A stretch of 64,000 nt of DNA from Trichobilharzia szidati (Eukaryota > Platyhelminthes > Trematoda > Strigeidida > Schistosomatidae), in NCBI GenBank assembly GCA_944472155.2, contig OX235272.1, positions 84,946,020 through 85,010,019 on the forward strand, in the 5' to 3' direction. The translations under genes and the position numbers were made by a program. Under the pieces are notes generated by a model. It made no database searches. It was not told the origin of the DNA and was given only the letters and a program-made list of their open reading frames with translations. How positions within the stretch are numbered: position 1 is the first letter of the stretch; each line of letters begins with the position of its first letter. This document shows, one piece after another, positions 9,670-20,000 of the stretch.

Positions 9670-12600
9670 CCACAAGCTATCCACTGAGAATTAGGTGAGG
9701 CGGCAATAGATAAGCCATTTGTACTAGCTTGATCAAACCAGTGATGAATAATTCTAGCTTTATTACTGCGCAGATCAAAGACATACACGGAACCTTCAGC
9801 TAAAATTCAAAATAAAGCAAAAACAATCAAACTTTTCATGGTCAATCGAAATTGTGATACGAAAAAAGGATGATTCATAGGTAAAATCTAAGTACAAGAT
9901 TGTCTACCTAGAACGTTTCATCACAAAATCCATATGAAGGCTCAACCATTAAAACCTCTCACACTTTTGCTCCAAAAAGGATTTCTCTACTAGAATCTAC
10001 AATTCAGCGGAGACTCATCAGCAGACATACTGAGAAATCGCCTGTCCCGCTTTCACTGGTGATAATAGGCAACCTTCTCAGGCATAAAATAAAACTGTTT
10101 AATGTATAATTATAGGCCAAGTGAATAAATACACACTACATGAACCCAGGAGTACTTCCATGAGAATACTATATCATGCCATTACTACTCTGTAATAAGA
10201 ATGAAGAAACACAAAACACCAGCCGCATTTTAAAGACGACAAATATTTACTTTTATTTAATTCAATTTTAGAATTTCCTGCCAATTGATTGGACCGAAGT
10301 GCTCGGTATCAGGTTGATATGTCGGCTCCTTGTACAGATGCTCCGACGATGTTTGGTCATGTAACTTGAAGTCAATTGGTGGTTGGTGATTAGCAGTGAA
10401 GTCCAGGATGCGCATTTCGTCCTATTTGGGACTCGTCGGTCAGCTGGATGTACCTGCATTCCCCAGTGAATTAAGTAATTAATAATACCCGCTGCACAAG
10501 AGGTGGCTCTCATCGCCCAAGTGGTCTAGTGGATATCACTTTGGCATTTGGAATTATGGGCACTGGATTCGAGACTCGGTGAGAATACCGTCACTCACTG
10601 GGGAATGCACATCCTGGATTCCACCACTAGTCACCATCCACCAATTGACTTCAGATACTAACTTTGCTTAAATAGTGTTCTTCGTTCCATTAAGTTTACT
10701 AACCAATATGAGATTCACACGTTGTCAGACGAAAACTTAGCATGAACTATAAAAAAAAGTTGTAACATATTTGAATTATTATTATGTTCATATAAAATAA
10801 GATGAAGTATCACGTGACAATGTTCAATAAATCTATTTTACTACCAATTTACCTCCATAAGTATGTAGAAATGTTCCCTCTTGAGCGAAACAAAGTGAAT
10901 TGATCATACCGCTACCGCGCATGAATGCGACCTTTTCCAAACTCTATGAGGATAAAAGGATATAAAAGCAATATACAGGAGATTTAACCAATTATAGGGT
11001 AAGAACTAAGAGGAAAGAAAACATACACAAGTTAAACGCTAACTCATAAATTATTGTAAATTACTGTTCGCTCTGTTAACTTCAGAAAGTCGAATTTTTA
11101 ATGACAATTTAAACTTTAAACTCTAGATAAAATATTAGTTAAGTTAGTGAATAATAAACATACACAATAAACCTAGGAGTACCGGAGAGGATTAGAGAGG
11201 TTTCGTGTGCACTTCGGATTGTGAGGGCGATTGTTACTTCCCGGTTGCCCACACCGTGGAAGTTGGTTGCGTGACCGCAGAGCACAGGGGACAACTGCTT
11301 GAGGCCGGTCACACACGGCCTGTTTTTGTTTGTTCTTTTTTATTTGGTGTGTCTCAGTAGCGTATTTATCACTTCTGCCTTGTGACACGGCAGCAGGAAG
11401 CGCGGTCGTTGTTGATCCGGGCCCCGACCGAACCGGCATGATATTTTGTGTTTTTGTTTGAGTCATGGCATTGGGTTGGGTAGCTACTTTTTGTCTAACC
11501 GCTATCCAAACAACCTTTTTGGCATGGTAGGACCTACAGGAACTTAAGTTCCAGCCAGTGTAGCTCGTTGGGTCACTGCGATATGCAAGCCCGACCACCA
11601 CGTCAAGGTAGCAGCTTTCGGTCGGGGTACAATATTCAGGTTAGGCGTCGAGTGCTAGGTAAGGCGGGGAAATCAATCGATGAGACTGTGAAATTACATC
11701 GACTGAGATGGTTAGGACATGTGTTACGTATGCCTAGTCATCGCCTTCCTCGACTTACGGGAAATGTTAGCTGATATAGGGCCAGGCTGGAAAAGAGCTA
11801 GCGGCGGTCAAACGAAAACATGGCACCAGTCAATGAAATCCACAACAGTTAGTCTAAGCCACGTAGGAAGATGTAGACTTCCTGGTTGGGATCCTCGGAA
11901 CGGTAAAAACGAATGGTTGGAAACAATTGGTGACATGGCTCAAAATCGTTCTCAATGGCGCAGATGCATCCACTCCTTGTGACTTATGATTTCCAATTAA
12001 ACTGTTTTGTTCTCCGTTATTACTATTCCTTTGTCTCACACCTCTGTTTACTGTCTCTATTATGCAGTTCTTCTACTTTCTTCTCTTGCTTTGTGTGCTA
12101 CATGGAGTGTGGCGACTTGAACTGCCGCACATATGTGCAAAGTTCTATGTCGAAAACCGACCGACCGAGGAGTACCGGACATATGTTTCGTCTTAGTTCG
12201 GGACTCTTCATCAGGATGCATCCACTGGAGTTCGATGATGATGATGATGAAATCCTGAAGCTAACCGAATCCCTGCAAACCAACGCTTGAATATTAATCG
12301 GATACTCATTAGTGACTAGCCCTATTCAAGCAGGTAGTTACCTGGGTTCTAGTGAGAATTCGTGTCCAGTAGGATACAGTAGGTCGGGTATGAAGGCAAA
12401 TACTCGCCACAGTTGACATTGGTTAGTGGTCGCACTATATCGTGGATTGATTTGGTCGGGTCCCAGTGACTGGATGGTCTACGAGCTCTCCTTGTAACAG
12501 GAAGGTCGTGGGTTCGAACCTTAGCAGCGGGTGCGTACTGGTGATGAGTCCCAAACAAGGATGAAACAGCTGTCCAGTACTCCCAGCTGGTTTCCCAATG

Positions 12601-15600
12601 GTTTTCTAACGGATGTCTGTTCATGATCTAATCCTGAAACCAATTAAATCCCTGCAAACCAACACTTAAATACATCATAAAACTAGCAAACTGACATATA
12701 ACCGTCTACAAGATTTCTACTCGCATAAATGTACTTTTAGGTAATAATGGAGAAGATTTGTAACTCAGGTGGATGATTCTGGTGTAGTTGTGTTATTCAG
12801 AGCACTGAGGATGTTGTCTAGGAAGATCATGAAAGCTTTGCAACTAAAGCATCAAGTTTTCAGAACACAAATACAACAATGACAATACTTTCAAGTCGAC
12901 AGATTGAATTGTTTTGCATTGCGATTGAAGAACATCTAATGAATTTTTGAACAAGCGAGAGTATTCAACCTCAAAAATTGTGTGATTTGTGCAGATATTT
13001 TAAATCAGTAAGCTGTTGAAATGCATTTGGACACGGAGAATCAATGTGTTCTTCCTAAAGCAGCATCATTACGTTTCTCTTTCCACACACTCATTGAGTG
13101 CCTCTTTGAAGCGTGACAATTTGAAGCGAAACACTTTTGTGTAAGTCATGTTTTCTGACTCAACTGGAAGTCATATAAAGTCAAGTCACCAAAAACACCC
13201 ATTGAGTCATGAAGAAAATGAAAGACAATTCATACAATGAAATTTCCTTTATCGACGAAATCATCTTCAGAGGCTGTACTGTACAGTCATATTTATATTC
13301 ACCAAAAATGTATAGCAGTCCACCATTCACTAATAGGGGTCACACAATTCATATAATTACTTAGAAGTGTCTTCAAAAGTAAAAATAAAAGTTATAAATT
13401 GCATCATACTCAAAGGCACAAAGGAAGAAAGAGTTAGAAATTTGATATGGTTAAAATTGTTAGTGGGTGAGAAGAGAGGTAGTTGAATGTCCGTTTAACA
13501 AGTGTGAAGAGGGTGAGAAAATGTACAAAAGAAACATGTGAGAGTAATAATAGTGAATTAATTATTAAAGCAAAAGCAAAGTGATCATTAAAAAGTAAAA
13601 ATAGATTTACAGGGAACGACCAGTGAAGAGGTTAAGACATTGGTAGAATAAGAGACTGGACAAACGTTTTCTGTATACAGAGTTCGGTGTTGTGTACTGA
13701 CGAATCACCAACGCCTCTGCCATACACAAATGCCGAAACCTGACGCCCTTTGTACCATTTTGCCTCACCTTGTAGATAATCTTGAAAGACAGCTCTAGTG
13801 GAGCTGCGTGACTTGAGTTAAACAGTGGAAAACCGGTAAGTAGCAACTGAGACTGTAGCTAGTTTATTTTGTAAGTAATTTATTTACATATTACCACTTA
13901 TCAACAAACCCTATACATCGTAACAAATGTATTGATTTCTCTCTAAAATCACTGATTTCAAGGCTCCAGAACAGAAGTGAGTGCAGAAGTGCAGCAGTTC
14001 CAGTTGCTACACTCCATGTAGCATACAAAGAAAGCCGAAAGAGAGAGAAAGGCATTCAAAAGAACGACAATAAGCAGAAATATGTGGGAGAAAAAATAGT
14101 AACATGAAAAAACGACAGGATTCGTTTGGATATGGCAGATCACAGAGTGAATTCTTCTGCGACACTGAGAACGATTTTCAGCCACATCACCAACCGTCTC
14201 CAGCCATTGGGTTTTAGCATCCCGAGGACCCCCCCCCTCCGAACCAGATAGTCTACACTTCTCTACATGGATATTCTTTCTAAAGTGAGTATCCATAATC
14301 TAGATAAATTGAATAGGCTACATTATGATAACCACAAAACATGCTACTTTTAATTAACAACTTACCCGTAAATCAGCTAAGTATACTGTACTACCATTTG
14401 TTCCAAGAGCAGCAAAATTTGGAGAAGCCAGTGAAATTGCACACTTATTGATCACTTCATCATAAGGCATACCAATGAATCGCCTTGCACGACTTTCACT
14501 CCCAGTTTCTAAATTGTAAATCTATAAAGTACACAAATAACGAATTAAAAGAGCATAAAACAAGGAAAATACGAATGAAAACAAAATATGGCAAAGAACA
14601 GTCTCCTGTAAGCCAATAGATGTGATTAAGAAACATGTTAGGAATCATTACTTTAGCCTGATTAAATAATCATGTAATAGTAACTAGTTGACCTAAATAA
14701 GTCACGGGGATCGCCTGTTTTGACCAGAACTGGACTTTGCACAGATGTACAGCAGTTCGAGTTCCCACTCTCCTTCCATGTAGCCCACAGAGCAAGAGAA
14801 GAGAGTAGAGAGAAATTCCAAAGAGACATAATAAACAGAAATGAATGAGGGAAAAAGAATAGTAATATGGAAAAACAATACAATTTTATTGTATATTATA
14901 AATCACAAAGAGTGAATGCATCTACACCAGCCATTGAGAACGATGAGTTTGAGCCATATCACCAATTGTCTCCAGCCATTGGTTCTTACCATCCCGAGGA
15001 ACCTAACAAGGAAACCAGTCTACACATCCCTATGTAGCCAGCTGAAACTAACTGTTATGGATTTCATTGACTGATGAAGCCATGTTATGGTTTGACCACC
15101 ACTAGCTCTCTCTTTTCCAACCTGATTTGTCCTGTGTCAGGTAACATTGACCTTTGAGGAAGGAGATGGCTAGGCATGCACGCATAACAGATGTCCTAAT
15201 CATTTCAATATACGTAACTTCATAGTCTCGTAGATTGATTTTTCCTTCTTACCTAGCACACGACGCCTAACCTCAATATTGCTCACCTTATAATGCCACT
15301 TAACACGGGAGATGGAACGCAGAATAACTCCATAGTACATTGCGTAGCCTCGTACATCAAAAATAATTCTGTATCTATTATTATTAATACCATTTACTTC
15401 ATTTCTTGTTAAAACCAGCCCACAAGTCACCCTAGTTACCGCATATTGAAAGAGTATATAGTTAAATATTGTTGTGGAGAATTGTGTTGGAAAAGCTGTA
15501 AAGACCCTCACTGCTTTCCTCATTCATGAATTCAAAAAGATTAACACTGGTAATTAATTAAGATAGCCTCAGTTCTCTAGATTGATAACAGTGAAAATGG

Positions 15601-18274
15601 AGTGAAAACCCGGATTCCAACCGGACTCAAACCAAAGACCACTCAGCTACTACAAACCACTGTACCATACCTGAAAACCGATGCAACCTCGGTCTCTGAC
15701 TCAACCTCAGTTATTACTTTAATATTACATATATAAATATATAGGAAACTGTAGTGGGAAATGTTTTGAAACGCGTGAGTAAACAATAATTATAAGAACT
15801 CATCAACACGAAAAAATATGATGCGTGGAATTTTCAAAATTAGTTCAACTATAGACACCTTTACTTTATCAAATAGCACATGGAAGCAGAAGGAAGTATG
15901 AGCTAGTGAAAATGAATTTGGGGAGAAAAGAGCAAGAAGCTCAGAAAATGCATCTTTGAGGAGATTCCTCGGCTCCTTGTTCTTTTCTCTCTAATGCTCT
16001 GATGGGTAATTTTCACGACTAAAAGATGAATTATTGTGCCACCTTCTAAGACTAAACCAGTTTGTACTGAAAGCTTAAAGAATCGGAAGTCAGACCAAAA
16101 TAACTGAAATTTCACAAACGGCCACTATTCTTCAGCTAAACACCATACATTCACATACAAAAATAAACAATTTAAGATCTCTGCATAATAAAATGTGAGG
16201 TGCACTGTTTAACATAGATCCGTTAAAATTACTCACTCGGAAAGAACCGGTATTTCCAGTGAAAATAACCTTGTCACCACATGCTGTAAATTTAGCTGAG
16301 GAAATTGAGAAATTTTCATATACACGGTCTCTTAAAAGTGCATTTTCAGAACCATCAACCTATAATAAGATAAAATATAATACAACTAGCAGTTAAAAAT
16401 TTTATCATTGTCCATACATAATAATAACTTCCAATGAAGCTTTGCTTAACTGACAAGATAACTGAATCCAACCAATATGACCAGGTTTAAATACACATGC
16501 GCATACACTTAAGCGACTCACACATAAGAGAAGGTATTATCAATGATGAAAACGGGAAACATACGTCGAAATAATTGAGAAATAACCACTTGGTGGACTT
16601 CAGAATTACAATCTACAGTCTACTTCATAATATTACAAATGAACGGATGTCAAAAGCTTTTCTGCAGTGGCAGAGACAATTGTTTTGCTGTTAATCAAAC
16701 TGTATAAATACGTATACCTAATTTACTTATATTTATTTACACTTACTGAATTTTCCCTATGTTGATGTGAAGTATAGTCCGACGAATAAATGTATCAAGA
16801 TGGTATATATTTCCTTCATGACTCAATGGGTGTTTTCGGTGATTTTTAAATGACTTTATACCCTATAGCTGCATGACTACTTCCATATATCACTACATAC
16901 AAATGAAGTCAGTACAAACTTATTATGTAAGGGATGCCTAGCACAAATTTAGTGCTGGATAGAATGAAACCCGAACCCAATACTTATTGACCGGGAGTGC
17001 TTACTAAATTGAGAAGCAACCATTTCATTACTCAAATCTAACCCCAAGTCAATTTCAGAGGATGGATCCTCATAACGAGACCAGTAGTAGTGTCCGAAAA
17101 CGCAGCTAACTGCAAGACTGAATACTGCATCACGTGATACTCCCTGCTACAGGAATATTTCCATTGAGGGTACCAAATTACATAGTTTAGGTCAGCGTCA
17201 ATTATAAAGTGACCTTTTACTGCAACAGAGTTAACGCTGATCCTCTACCTTAATAGATAGAATAAGCAGATCAGTCTCAAAACAACTAAATTTAAAGAAA
17301 AACGGAACAATCCCCGTCAGAATTAGATTGTACGCATTAACAATCTTCCATTGACGAAGCATACTGTCCACATACTCAAGAATGAGATTTTCTGTAATTA
17401 TTTCTACAACAGAAAAATTTTCACCTGAACTGATCTATTGGGTCACTGATAGGTTTGTTCGATGTGGGTCCTGTAGTTTAACTTCCCTATGACACCTGAA
17501 CCAGTTTATTTTCCTGTGATACGAAAAATACCTTCTACTTATTATTAATATAGATTCTTAACAACAAAACACTATTAAAATCCCACTTTAAAGAATCTAC
17601 TGGGAATTTTCCGAATAATTTTCGATTTGATAAGATTGCATATGAATAAATTAGCATTTAAAAACATCAAGTCCACTATACTATACTCAATAAAAACGAA
17701 CTTTAGAAATTACACTTTACGCTTAAATACCTTGAAAAATGCCATAGTGCTATCGACGCTTGCGGTCAAAAGCATGCGATAATGTGCATTGAATTCTGTT
17801 GCTACAAGAGAAGCCATGGATCTCCTCTCACGGTTGGCATCATAAAGTCTTCTCACTCCAATTTCCTTTCCGTAAGGTAATGAACTGACTTCTTCTAGGT
17901 TGAAAGCAGCAGATTTTCGAGCTACAACACAGCTATCATCGTCCGAGGCATCATCTAAGCATTCCTTATTCACTTTGCTCGCAAATATATCTAGTGCTCG
18001 TGGAGGTCTGAAGATAAAAACAACAGTTAACATACCGAACTAATGTATTCGACAAAGTGTCGTCATCATCATCACTCCACGCAGCTTTTAAAGTCTGTTT
18101 TTGAGAATCAGGTTTCTCAACAACTTTAATTTTCCGAGACTTTTGACTTTTCCTACCAACTTTTGGCCTCTTGTACTGAAAAAAATAAGAGAAAATACTG
18201 CTTACGGAAAGTTCAGGGACACTAGTAACTATTTGGAATTCATCGGTAGGATTAGCAATATTAAACTTTAGCAT
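9670..18274 (-). CDS. UTP18: UTP18, U3 snoRNP WD40 protein; 3' exons not found
   Basis: UTP18 is a nucleolar WD40 protein of the U3 small-subunit processome needed for 18S rRNA maturation. Seven minus-strand exons join in phase with GT-AG borders: 18206-18274, 18036-18175, 17731-18007, 16237-16359, 14366-14521, 10853-10943 and 9670-9799. The start ATG at 18274 has an in-frame stop about 50 bases upstream. The product has an acidic, lysine-rich N-terminus (about 1-100), then beta-propeller blades with LPYGKEIGVRRLYDANRER, TASVDSTMAFFKVDGSE, ALGTNGSTVYLADLR, EGSVYVFDLR and NGLSIAASPNSQWIACG, which follow animal UTP18 in order. About 329 codons are accounted for, while human UTP18 is near 550 and its last 100 or more residues are missing here. 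After the GTAAGG donor at 9664-9669 no further exon is seen; it may lie in the 7862-8358 gap or be lost. Introns are packed with retroelements. Confidence 0.82.
10254..10660 (+). repeat. Sm-alpha-type hammerhead element, rearranged
   Basis: The 5' segment (10254-10370) matches the copies at 1545 and 54811-54925. A tRNA-like head follows with A box TGGTCTAGTGG (10521-10531) and B box GGATTCGAGAC (10563-10573). At the normal ribozyme place (about 10602) the core is missing: the sequence jumps from GGGGAATGCA to CATCCTGGATTCC. A ribozyme in the opposite orientation instead sits upstream at 10399-10495. The unit is bracketed by an inverted repeat of about 33 bp (10366-10398 with 10622-10658). It lies in the UTP18 intron between the exons at 9670-9799 and 10853-10943. 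Confidence 0.75.
10401..10453 (-). ncRNA. Hammerhead ribozyme with 4-nt core insertion
   Basis: On the minus strand stem I GTACATCCAG, stem II GTCC/GGAC, GAAA, and ATGC/GCAT followed by C and CTGGAC are all present. However, the CUGANGA box reads CTGACCGACGAG, four bases longer than in the intact copy at 1655-1708. This insertion in an invariant box should abolish or strongly reduce cleavage. I call it a ribozyme relic. Confidence 0.7.
11200..11585 (+). repeat. GC-rich repeat segment, unassigned
   Basis: This intronic stretch is distinctly more GC-rich than its surroundings (for example CCGGGCCCCGACCGAACCGG near 11417) and leads directly into the RTE-type coding remnant at 11590. It may be 5' or internal sequence of the same LINE family. 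I see no coherent reading frame in it, and the only support for repeat status is composition and position. Confidence 0.35.
11590..12262 (+). pseudogene. RTE-type LINE, C-terminus and 3' UTR
   Basis: Two overlapping frames give VRRRVLGKAGKSIDE, LHRLRWLGHVLRMPSHRLPR, then GGQTKTWHQSMKS, GRCRLPGWDPRN, WLETIGDMAQNRSQWRRCIHS, the recognisable C-terminal run of an RTE-like LINE family that also appears at 13958-14300 and 14690-15370. One frameshift near 11750 separates the halves. A 3' UTR follows and ends in a GAT-triplet run (12233-12252), the short tandem 3' end usual in RTE elements. It is inserted in the sense opposite to UTP18, inside an intron. Confidence 0.75.
12158..12215 (-). ncRNA. Hammerhead-like motif, antisense in a LINE 3' UTR
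   Basis: Read on the minus strand the stretch gives CTGATGAAGAGTCCC, then a short loop, AAGACGAAAC, ATATGTCC and GGTACTCC. This matches the order of the second hammerhead-like family (12535-12580 and others): CUGAUGA box, a stem II remnant, GAAA, a six-base palindrome as stem III, then the stem I strand. Two or three extra bases after the CUGAUGA box spoil the canonical spacing, so I do not claim activity. Confidence 0.45.
12300..12668 (+). repeat. Second hammerhead-like pol III repeat family, copy 1
   Basis: The unit runs from GGATACTCATTAGTGAC (12300) to ACCAACACTTAAAT (about 12670), roughly 365 bp. It holds a tRNA-like A box TGGATGGTCTACGAGC (12470 region), a B box GGTTCGAACCT (12511-12521) and a hammerhead-like fold at 12535-12580: stem I GTACTG/CAGTAC, TGATGAG, GAAA and the palindromic stem III CAGCTG ending in TC. 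The base that should be the invariant C before TGATGA is G, which should disable it. Immediately upstream (12270-12300) is the 3' end of another unit, so two monomers were joined head to tail. Related copies are at 43380-43760 minus and 43850-44095 plus. Confidence 0.65.
13600..13860 (-). pseudogene. Penelope-like element, C-terminal remnant
   Basis: A minus-strand frame gives FKIIYKVRQNGTKGVRFRHL, CMAEALVIRQ and a final VYRKRL stretch, equivalent to the FKVIYKVKNN...IRFRLLCIAEDL...ELCIQKK end of the PLE at 37693-38049. This is the segment after the GIY-YIG endonuclease. Nothing recognisable lies upstream of it, so it is a truncated remnant in a UTP18 intron. Confidence 0.6.
13958..14300 (-). 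pseudogene. RTE-type LINE 3' fragment
   Basis: The minus strand encodes HVEKCRLSGSEGGGPRDAKT, then QWLETVGDVAENRSQCRRRI, the same terminal block as at 11870-11985, followed by the same type of 3' UTR with a YMECSNWNCCTS-like run seen also at 12100-12130 in translation. A run of nine C on the plus strand at 14230 interrupts the conserved PGWGPRD segment. It lies in a UTP18 intron in the same orientation as the gene. Confidence 0.65.
14366..14521 (-). other. UTP18: UTP18 exon 5
   Basis: This 52-codon, phase 0-0 exon begins after TTTATAG and ends at CGG before GTAAGT. It encodes IYNLETGSE, then GMPYDEVINK, ISLASPNFAALGTNG and STVYLADLR, which follows the family's VYDMLAGKL...SPDG...GYLHLLAMK blade. 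It is listed separately because it lies between two LINE fragments and could be missed. Confidence 0.8.
14690..15375 (-). pseudogene. RTE-type LINE, C-terminal fragment
   Basis: The minus strand reads LRSISRVKWHYKVSN, IEVRRRVLGKKEKSIYETMK (15225-15330) and, in shifted frames toward 14940, the WLETIGDMAQ-like block, then a 3' UTR like that at 12000-12130. It is older than the copy at 11590-12262, with several frameshifts. It sits in a UTP18 intron in gene orientation. Confidence 0.6.
15380..16236. other. UTP18 intron sequence, nothing recognised
   Basis: This is AT-rich intronic sequence between the LINE fragment and the exon at 16237-16359. I find no coding similarity, tRNA-like head or hammerhead core in it. 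Confidence 0.5.
16360..17730. other. UTP18 intron 3, nothing recognised
   Basis: This intron of about 1.37 kb, between exons ending in AAG (17731) and starting GTT (16359), contains no recognisable element. It contrasts with the 28- and 30-nt introns just upstream in the same gene. Confidence 0.6.
18008..18035 (-). other. UTP18: 28-nt intron of UTP18
   Basis: On the minus strand the intron is GTATGTTAAC through TTATCTTCAG, exactly 28 nt. Retaining it would shift the frame between the exon ending LSNTLVR and the exon beginning PPRALDIFASK, so splicing is required to join the two conserved parts. Very short introns near the 5' end are a known feature of schistosome genes. Confidence 0.75.
18176..18205 (-). 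other. UTP18: 30-nt candidate intron of UTP18
   Basis: The minus strand reads GTAAGCAGTA through TTTTTTTCAG, 30 nt with consensus borders and a pyrimidine tract. Because its length is a multiple of three and it has no stop, the protein frame stays open with or without splicing: ...VPELS joins YKRPKVG when spliced. The splice signals favour an intron, but an unspliced product cannot be excluded. Confidence 0.6.
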
Positions 18275-18399
18275 TATACAACCACGCGCTAAAATCCGAA
18301 GCAGGCGCTGTTTATCTCAAGGACGAGAAGACTGAAATATTTTTCCGATCTTCGGTTTCCTTGATAAAACCTCATGCGCCGGAATTTTTCTATGAAGAA

Positions 18400-20000
18400 A
18401 GTTCAAGAACATTTACAGGACCTACATGATGTGTTTGCAAAGTTAAAATGCTTGGTTTTATGCCCCTGGATGACTTGAGAAACCTCCATCAATATATCAT
18501 GGCTAACAGCTGAAATCAATGATACTGAAGTTAACCCACGAGACTTTGCCGTGTGTAACACAGGCAGGTTAACTCACTGAGGTGGAGCATTTGCCGTCTT
18601 CCCAAAAAAGAATTTAGCCTTGCGTAGCTAGGCGCCACCTGCACAGGCAGATAACCTCTCCAGAATCTTCACACATCAGTCTCAACCAACTTTGGCACGA
18701 CTGATGTCTGGTGGATTCCATTTACACCGACCGAAAAGTAGAGTCTTGATCCGTAAGCGAAACACACATGGAAATGGAGAAGGCGTGGTAATCGACATCC
18801 AGGGCTTTCTCAATAACCCAGCGGCTCATTTGGCCGGTAAATCAACTATCACCTTCGAGATATTCCACTTACATGGAGCTTTGCCACGTGTCTGAAAGTA
18901 TGAAGCTTTTAACCCTCCCCGTGAGTGAGAATGCAGATAGTATCCTTCAAACTACAGACCTAAAAGTCTAGACGGTGCCTCAGTCAATATCCTGAGAAGA
19001 ATATTCGAGGCAAGATATTGTAGCATATTCGGAAAATAATAACATCTCGCTCAATGCACTGCACAGCTTCTGTGGTAATCTTCTGTATCCGACAAACTTA
19101 ACAGCAATGGAAAAGTGAGTCCACTTCAGGAACAACAGGAACCCAATCGACGTTTCCATAGGTTTTGACTGCTGGTGAAGCTGAAAAACTTTGAAATCAT
19201 CAGAGACCTGCTCAATGGGACCAAGAAGGTTCCAGTGAGATGGAGACAAACAGTCTGGGCTAACTCTAAACTATTTCTCCGAAAAATGTACGATCATGAG
19301 CCTCGGGTGCGCAAGTGTCATCACGTATTATTTGAGTATCTCTCCCCTAAGTTTAGAGCAAAGGATAAATGTATCACAGCAAGTCGTGACCTAAAACCCA
19401 AGGCACGTGGTTGCCCAGTCGCTTCATATCTTCCTATCAATACATCTGGCCTTCACTGAGATCACCTGTGACGTTTATGACTTTATATACATATGTGATG
19501 AAGTCAAAATAGCAAAATCCATCTGTGCAGACAGTGCTTCCTGAAGAGTGGGCTTATATATCCTGCAGAGAGTTCAAAAGAAGGCCGCACCTATGATTCT
19601 TAGCACGACCGAGAGAATACACGACAGCCTAAACCTCTTCTCTCTGTCATTTCACAGCCAGGAAGGAGGTGCAGTTCCAATGTCTAAATTTCTAAGAAAT
19701 GTCTACAGACCTGATCTATTTACTCTTTTACTTCCCACCTGGTCACAGCAAAAGAGTTCGGAAGCCAGAGGAGAACTTTGTTGCTGAGATGTGCTGGTTC
19801 TCGCCTCGAGTAGTTAACCCTCGGAGGCAACTCTTAGAAGAAGTAATGTCTGCGCTCTCAGTCAACTTGTTCTTGAGAGGATTAGACAAGCACGAATACT
19901 TATCAGAAAAAGATCAACCCTCAAACAAATTCTGAGTCTGAAACACGTTCCTCATATTTGGCCCTTGTGATTAAGGGCTAAGCGATGGATCCCTCAAGTT
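18400..20000 (+). pseudogene. Decayed non-LTR (CR1-like) retroelement
   Basis: The clearest part is 19548-19935, where neighbouring frames give LQRVQKKAAPMI, then HDSLNLFSLSFHSQEGGAV, FLRNVYRPDLFTL and, after a shift, PRVVNPRRQLLEEVMSALSV. This order matches the end of CR1-type RT proteins (LERVQRKAT...LNLFSL..RR.RGD...RPDL...N.WN.LP..V). Upstream, 18690-19460 holds only short open pieces without a motif I can name, so the left limit is uncertain. The element lies head to head with UTP18. Confidence 0.45.

Noticed and set aside
10568..10640. Second intact hammerhead on the plus strand
   Set aside because: The flanks are present, but the sequence from the 5' side of stem I through GAAA is deleted between GGGGAATGCA and CATCCTGG.
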